Below, piece after piece: positions 6,412-7,297 of a DNA stretch of 7,297 nucleotides (positions within the stretch are counted from its first letter, which is position 1; each line of letters opens with the position of its first letter). The position numbers were made by a program, and so were the translations under genes. Under the pieces are notes generated by a model that was not told the origin of the DNA, ran no database searches, and worked only from the letters and a program-made list of their open reading frames with translations. Where the stretch lies: NCBI GenBank assembly GCA_020853515.1, contig JADYYU010000233.1, forward strand, positions 1 to 7,297, written 5' to 3'. This DNA is from Chitinophagaceae bacterium (GTDB taxonomy: Bacteria; Bacteroidota; Bacteroidia; Chitinophagales; Chitinophagaceae).

Positions 6412-6915
6412 ATGAAAAAACTGATCCTCGTCACAGTGGCCTCCGCATTTTTTTTCTCCTGCAATGATGCAGCTAAAGAAACTACACAAAGCACAACATC
6501 AGCCACTGAAGCAAGCAGCGCCGGTCAGCAACAATTTTTTGGTGAAAAAATAAATGCTGACAACGCAAAACCTACTGATAGTCTGAAAGCCATGATGGGA
6601 AGCGACAGTAGTTTAAATTGCAAATTAAGCGGCAAAGTGGATGCAGTATGACAGAAGAAAGGCTGTTGGATGGAACTAAAAAACAGCGACGGCAGCTCTA
6701 TGCGGGTCACCGTTAAAGACTACGCTTTTTGTATGCCAAAAGACTGTGCCGGCAAAACAGAGATCGTAGAAGGAGTAGCCAAAATAGAAGTAACCTCTGT
6801 GGCAGACCTGCAGGAATACGCCAAGGATGATGGGCAAACTAAAGAAGAGATCGCAGCGATCAAAGAACCAAAAAGCGAACTGGTGTTTGAAGCCAAAGGC
6901 GTTATACTGCAATAA
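6412..6915 (+). CDS. DUF4920 family lipoprotein with in-frame TGA at codon 80: candidate selenoprotein or broken gene
   Basis: Read through the TGA at 6649-6651, the frame gives 167 residues and ends at TAA. The N-terminus is a lipoprotein signal with lipobox F-F-S-C (Cys17), followed by a Ser/Thr/Ala-rich linker, so the protein should be membrane-anchored in the envelope. The domain begins with FGEKI (about 43-47) and continues KLSGKVDAV-(TGA)-QKKGCWM, then MRVTVKDYAF, PKDCAGK, VEGVAKIE, an AKDDGQTKEEIAAIKEPKS segment, and F-E-A-K-G-V near the end. This order and length match DUF4920 as I remember it, where the TGA position is Cys in V-C-Q-x-K-G-C-W. The motif QKKGCWM lies between the TGA and the next ATG (6670), so a separate gene starting at 6670 would lack the family core. 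No other stop or frameshift is seen. Further Cys are at 70, 85, 107 and 112. Alternatives are a recent nonsense mutation or a sequencing error. The family's function is unknown. Confidence 0.85.
6649..6651 (+). other. In-frame TGA at a conserved Cys position (possible selenocysteine codon)
   Basis: The codons read GTA TGA CAG AAG AAA GGC TGT TGG. A single-base change from TGC or TGT gives this TGA. Recoded, it would place Sec80 five residues before Cys85 (U-x4-C). TGA also ends the asparaginase and cutC genes here, and TGG encodes Trp, so only site-specific recoding would be plausible. Confidence 0.5.
6662..6687 (+). promoter_or_regulatory. Candidate bacterial SECIS-like stem-loop downstream of the TGA
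   Basis: GCTGTT (6662-6667) pairs perfectly with AACAGC (6682-6687) around a 14-nt loop that starts with GG. The loop begins 16 nt after the TGA. The loose bacterial SECIS rule, as I recall it, is a 3-14 nt apical loop with a G in its first two bases, 16-37 nt from the TGA. This hairpin meets all three conditions, two of them at the limit. The stem is only 6 bp, and a competing weak stem (6650-6654 with 6663-6667) exists, so chance is a real possibility. Confidence 0.35.
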
Positions 6916-6923
6916 TTTTTTAT

Positions 6924-7297
6924 ATGAAAAAAATAGCCTTTGCCATTGTTAGCGGAATTTTATTCCTGGCCGCCTGTACTGAACAGGTATCAAAAAAAGC
7001 AGACGAAAAAGAGGCCTGCGAGCAGCCGGCCATACAGGATCCAAATGACGTAAAACCCATGGCCCTCATGATGCGTACGATGGCAAATTACTGTGACACC
7101 ATGCGACTAAAAATCAATCAGGGTCAAGCAGTCGACTCATCCACTTTTCCGCTCATGCCGTTCTGGACCGCCGAACCCACTGATTCATCAGTACTCGAAC
7201 CCTTATTTTTCAGCAATGCAAAACGATTTGAAAATGCGTACCGGAAATTGATGCAGGATCAGTTGCATCAGAAGGAAAATTATACGGCCGTGATCGC
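6924..7297 (+). CDS. Envelope lipoprotein of unknown function (3' partial), possibly with a heme motif beyond the edge
   Basis: The 124 visible codons start at an ATG 8 nt after the DUF4920 stop, so the two genes are probably one operon. The N-terminus is a clear lipoprotein signal: M-K-K, a hydrophobic core, and lipobox L-A-A-C with Cys18. After a charged linker (about 20-45) comes a Met-rich helical segment (MALMMRTMANYC), then K-I-N-Q-G, F-P-L-M-P-F and A-E-P-T-D. An F-F-S-N-A-K-R-F-E-N-A-Y helix follows, and the window ends at N-Y-T-A-V-I. From memory, this helix pattern resembles small Bacteroidota proteins annotated as cytochrome-like, in which C-V-x-C-H comes straight after such a Y-x-x-V segment. 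That motif would fall just outside the window, so the heme assignment is untested inference. The lipoprotein call is secure. Confidence 0.8.
   Translation, partial: MKKIAFAIVSGILFLAACTEQVSKKADEKEACEQPAIQDPNDVKPMALMMRTMANYCDTMRLKINQGQAVDSSTFPLMPFWTAEPTDSSVLEPLFFSNAKRFENAYRKLMQDQLHQKENYTAVI

Noticed and set aside
6670..6915. A separate small gene starting at the ATG at 6670
   Set aside because: It would begin in the middle of the DUF4920 domain, after the conserved QKKGCW segment that lies in the same frame just upstream.
6412..6915. Whole-genome reassignment of TGA to an amino acid
   Set aside because: TGA ends the asparaginase and cutC genes at the expected family lengths, and TGG is used for Trp throughout.

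Overview
The window reads as a chromosomal piece of a Bacteroidota genome, most likely a Chitinophagaceae-like lineage (the family is inference). Two proteins end in type A sorting domains of the type IX secretion system (T9SS), which is confined to this phylum. The glycosylasparaginase closely resembles the Flavobacterium/Elizabethkingia enzyme, DUF4920 is a family I associate with Bacteroidota, and the starts lack Shine-Dalgarno sequences and sit in A/T-rich leaders.

Layout. (1) Positions 3-3689, plus strand: the 3' part of a giant secreted repeat protein. It has thirteen Cys-containing units of 82-85 residues and a C-terminal T9SS sorting domain; its 5' end lies outside the window. The first six units alternate between two subtypes and form three doublets with a period of exactly 495 bp. 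(2) Positions 3843-5567, plus strand: a two-gene unit of a signal-bearing N4-(beta-N-acetylglucosaminyl)-L-asparaginase and cutC, separated by 3 nt and probably cotranscribed. (3) Positions 5612-6256, minus strand: a small secreted protein with its own T9SS sorting domain, convergent with cutC. (4) Positions 6412-6915, plus strand: a DUF4920 lipoprotein gene interrupted by one in-frame TGA. (5) Position 6924 to the right edge: the start of another lipoprotein gene, 8 nt downstream and probably in the same operon.

Most notable point. The TGA in the DUF4920 gene falls where, from memory of the family, a conserved Cys belongs (V-Cys-Q-x-K-G-C-W). The frame stays open for 87 more codons of well-conserved family sequence. 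A stem-loop starts 10 nt after the TGA, with a 14-nt loop opening on GG that begins 16 nt after the TGA, which fits the loose bacterial SECIS consensus. This makes the gene a candidate selenoprotein (Sec80/Cys85). A recent nonsense mutation or sequencing error remains possible, and no selenocysteine machinery is visible here. TGA is an ordinary stop in two other genes of the window, so a genome-wide code change is unlikely.

Functional picture. The window is dominated by cell-envelope products: a probable adhesin-like surface repeat protein, a smaller T9SS cargo, two lipoproteins and an exported glycoprotein-degrading hydrolase. Only CutC appears cytoplasmic.
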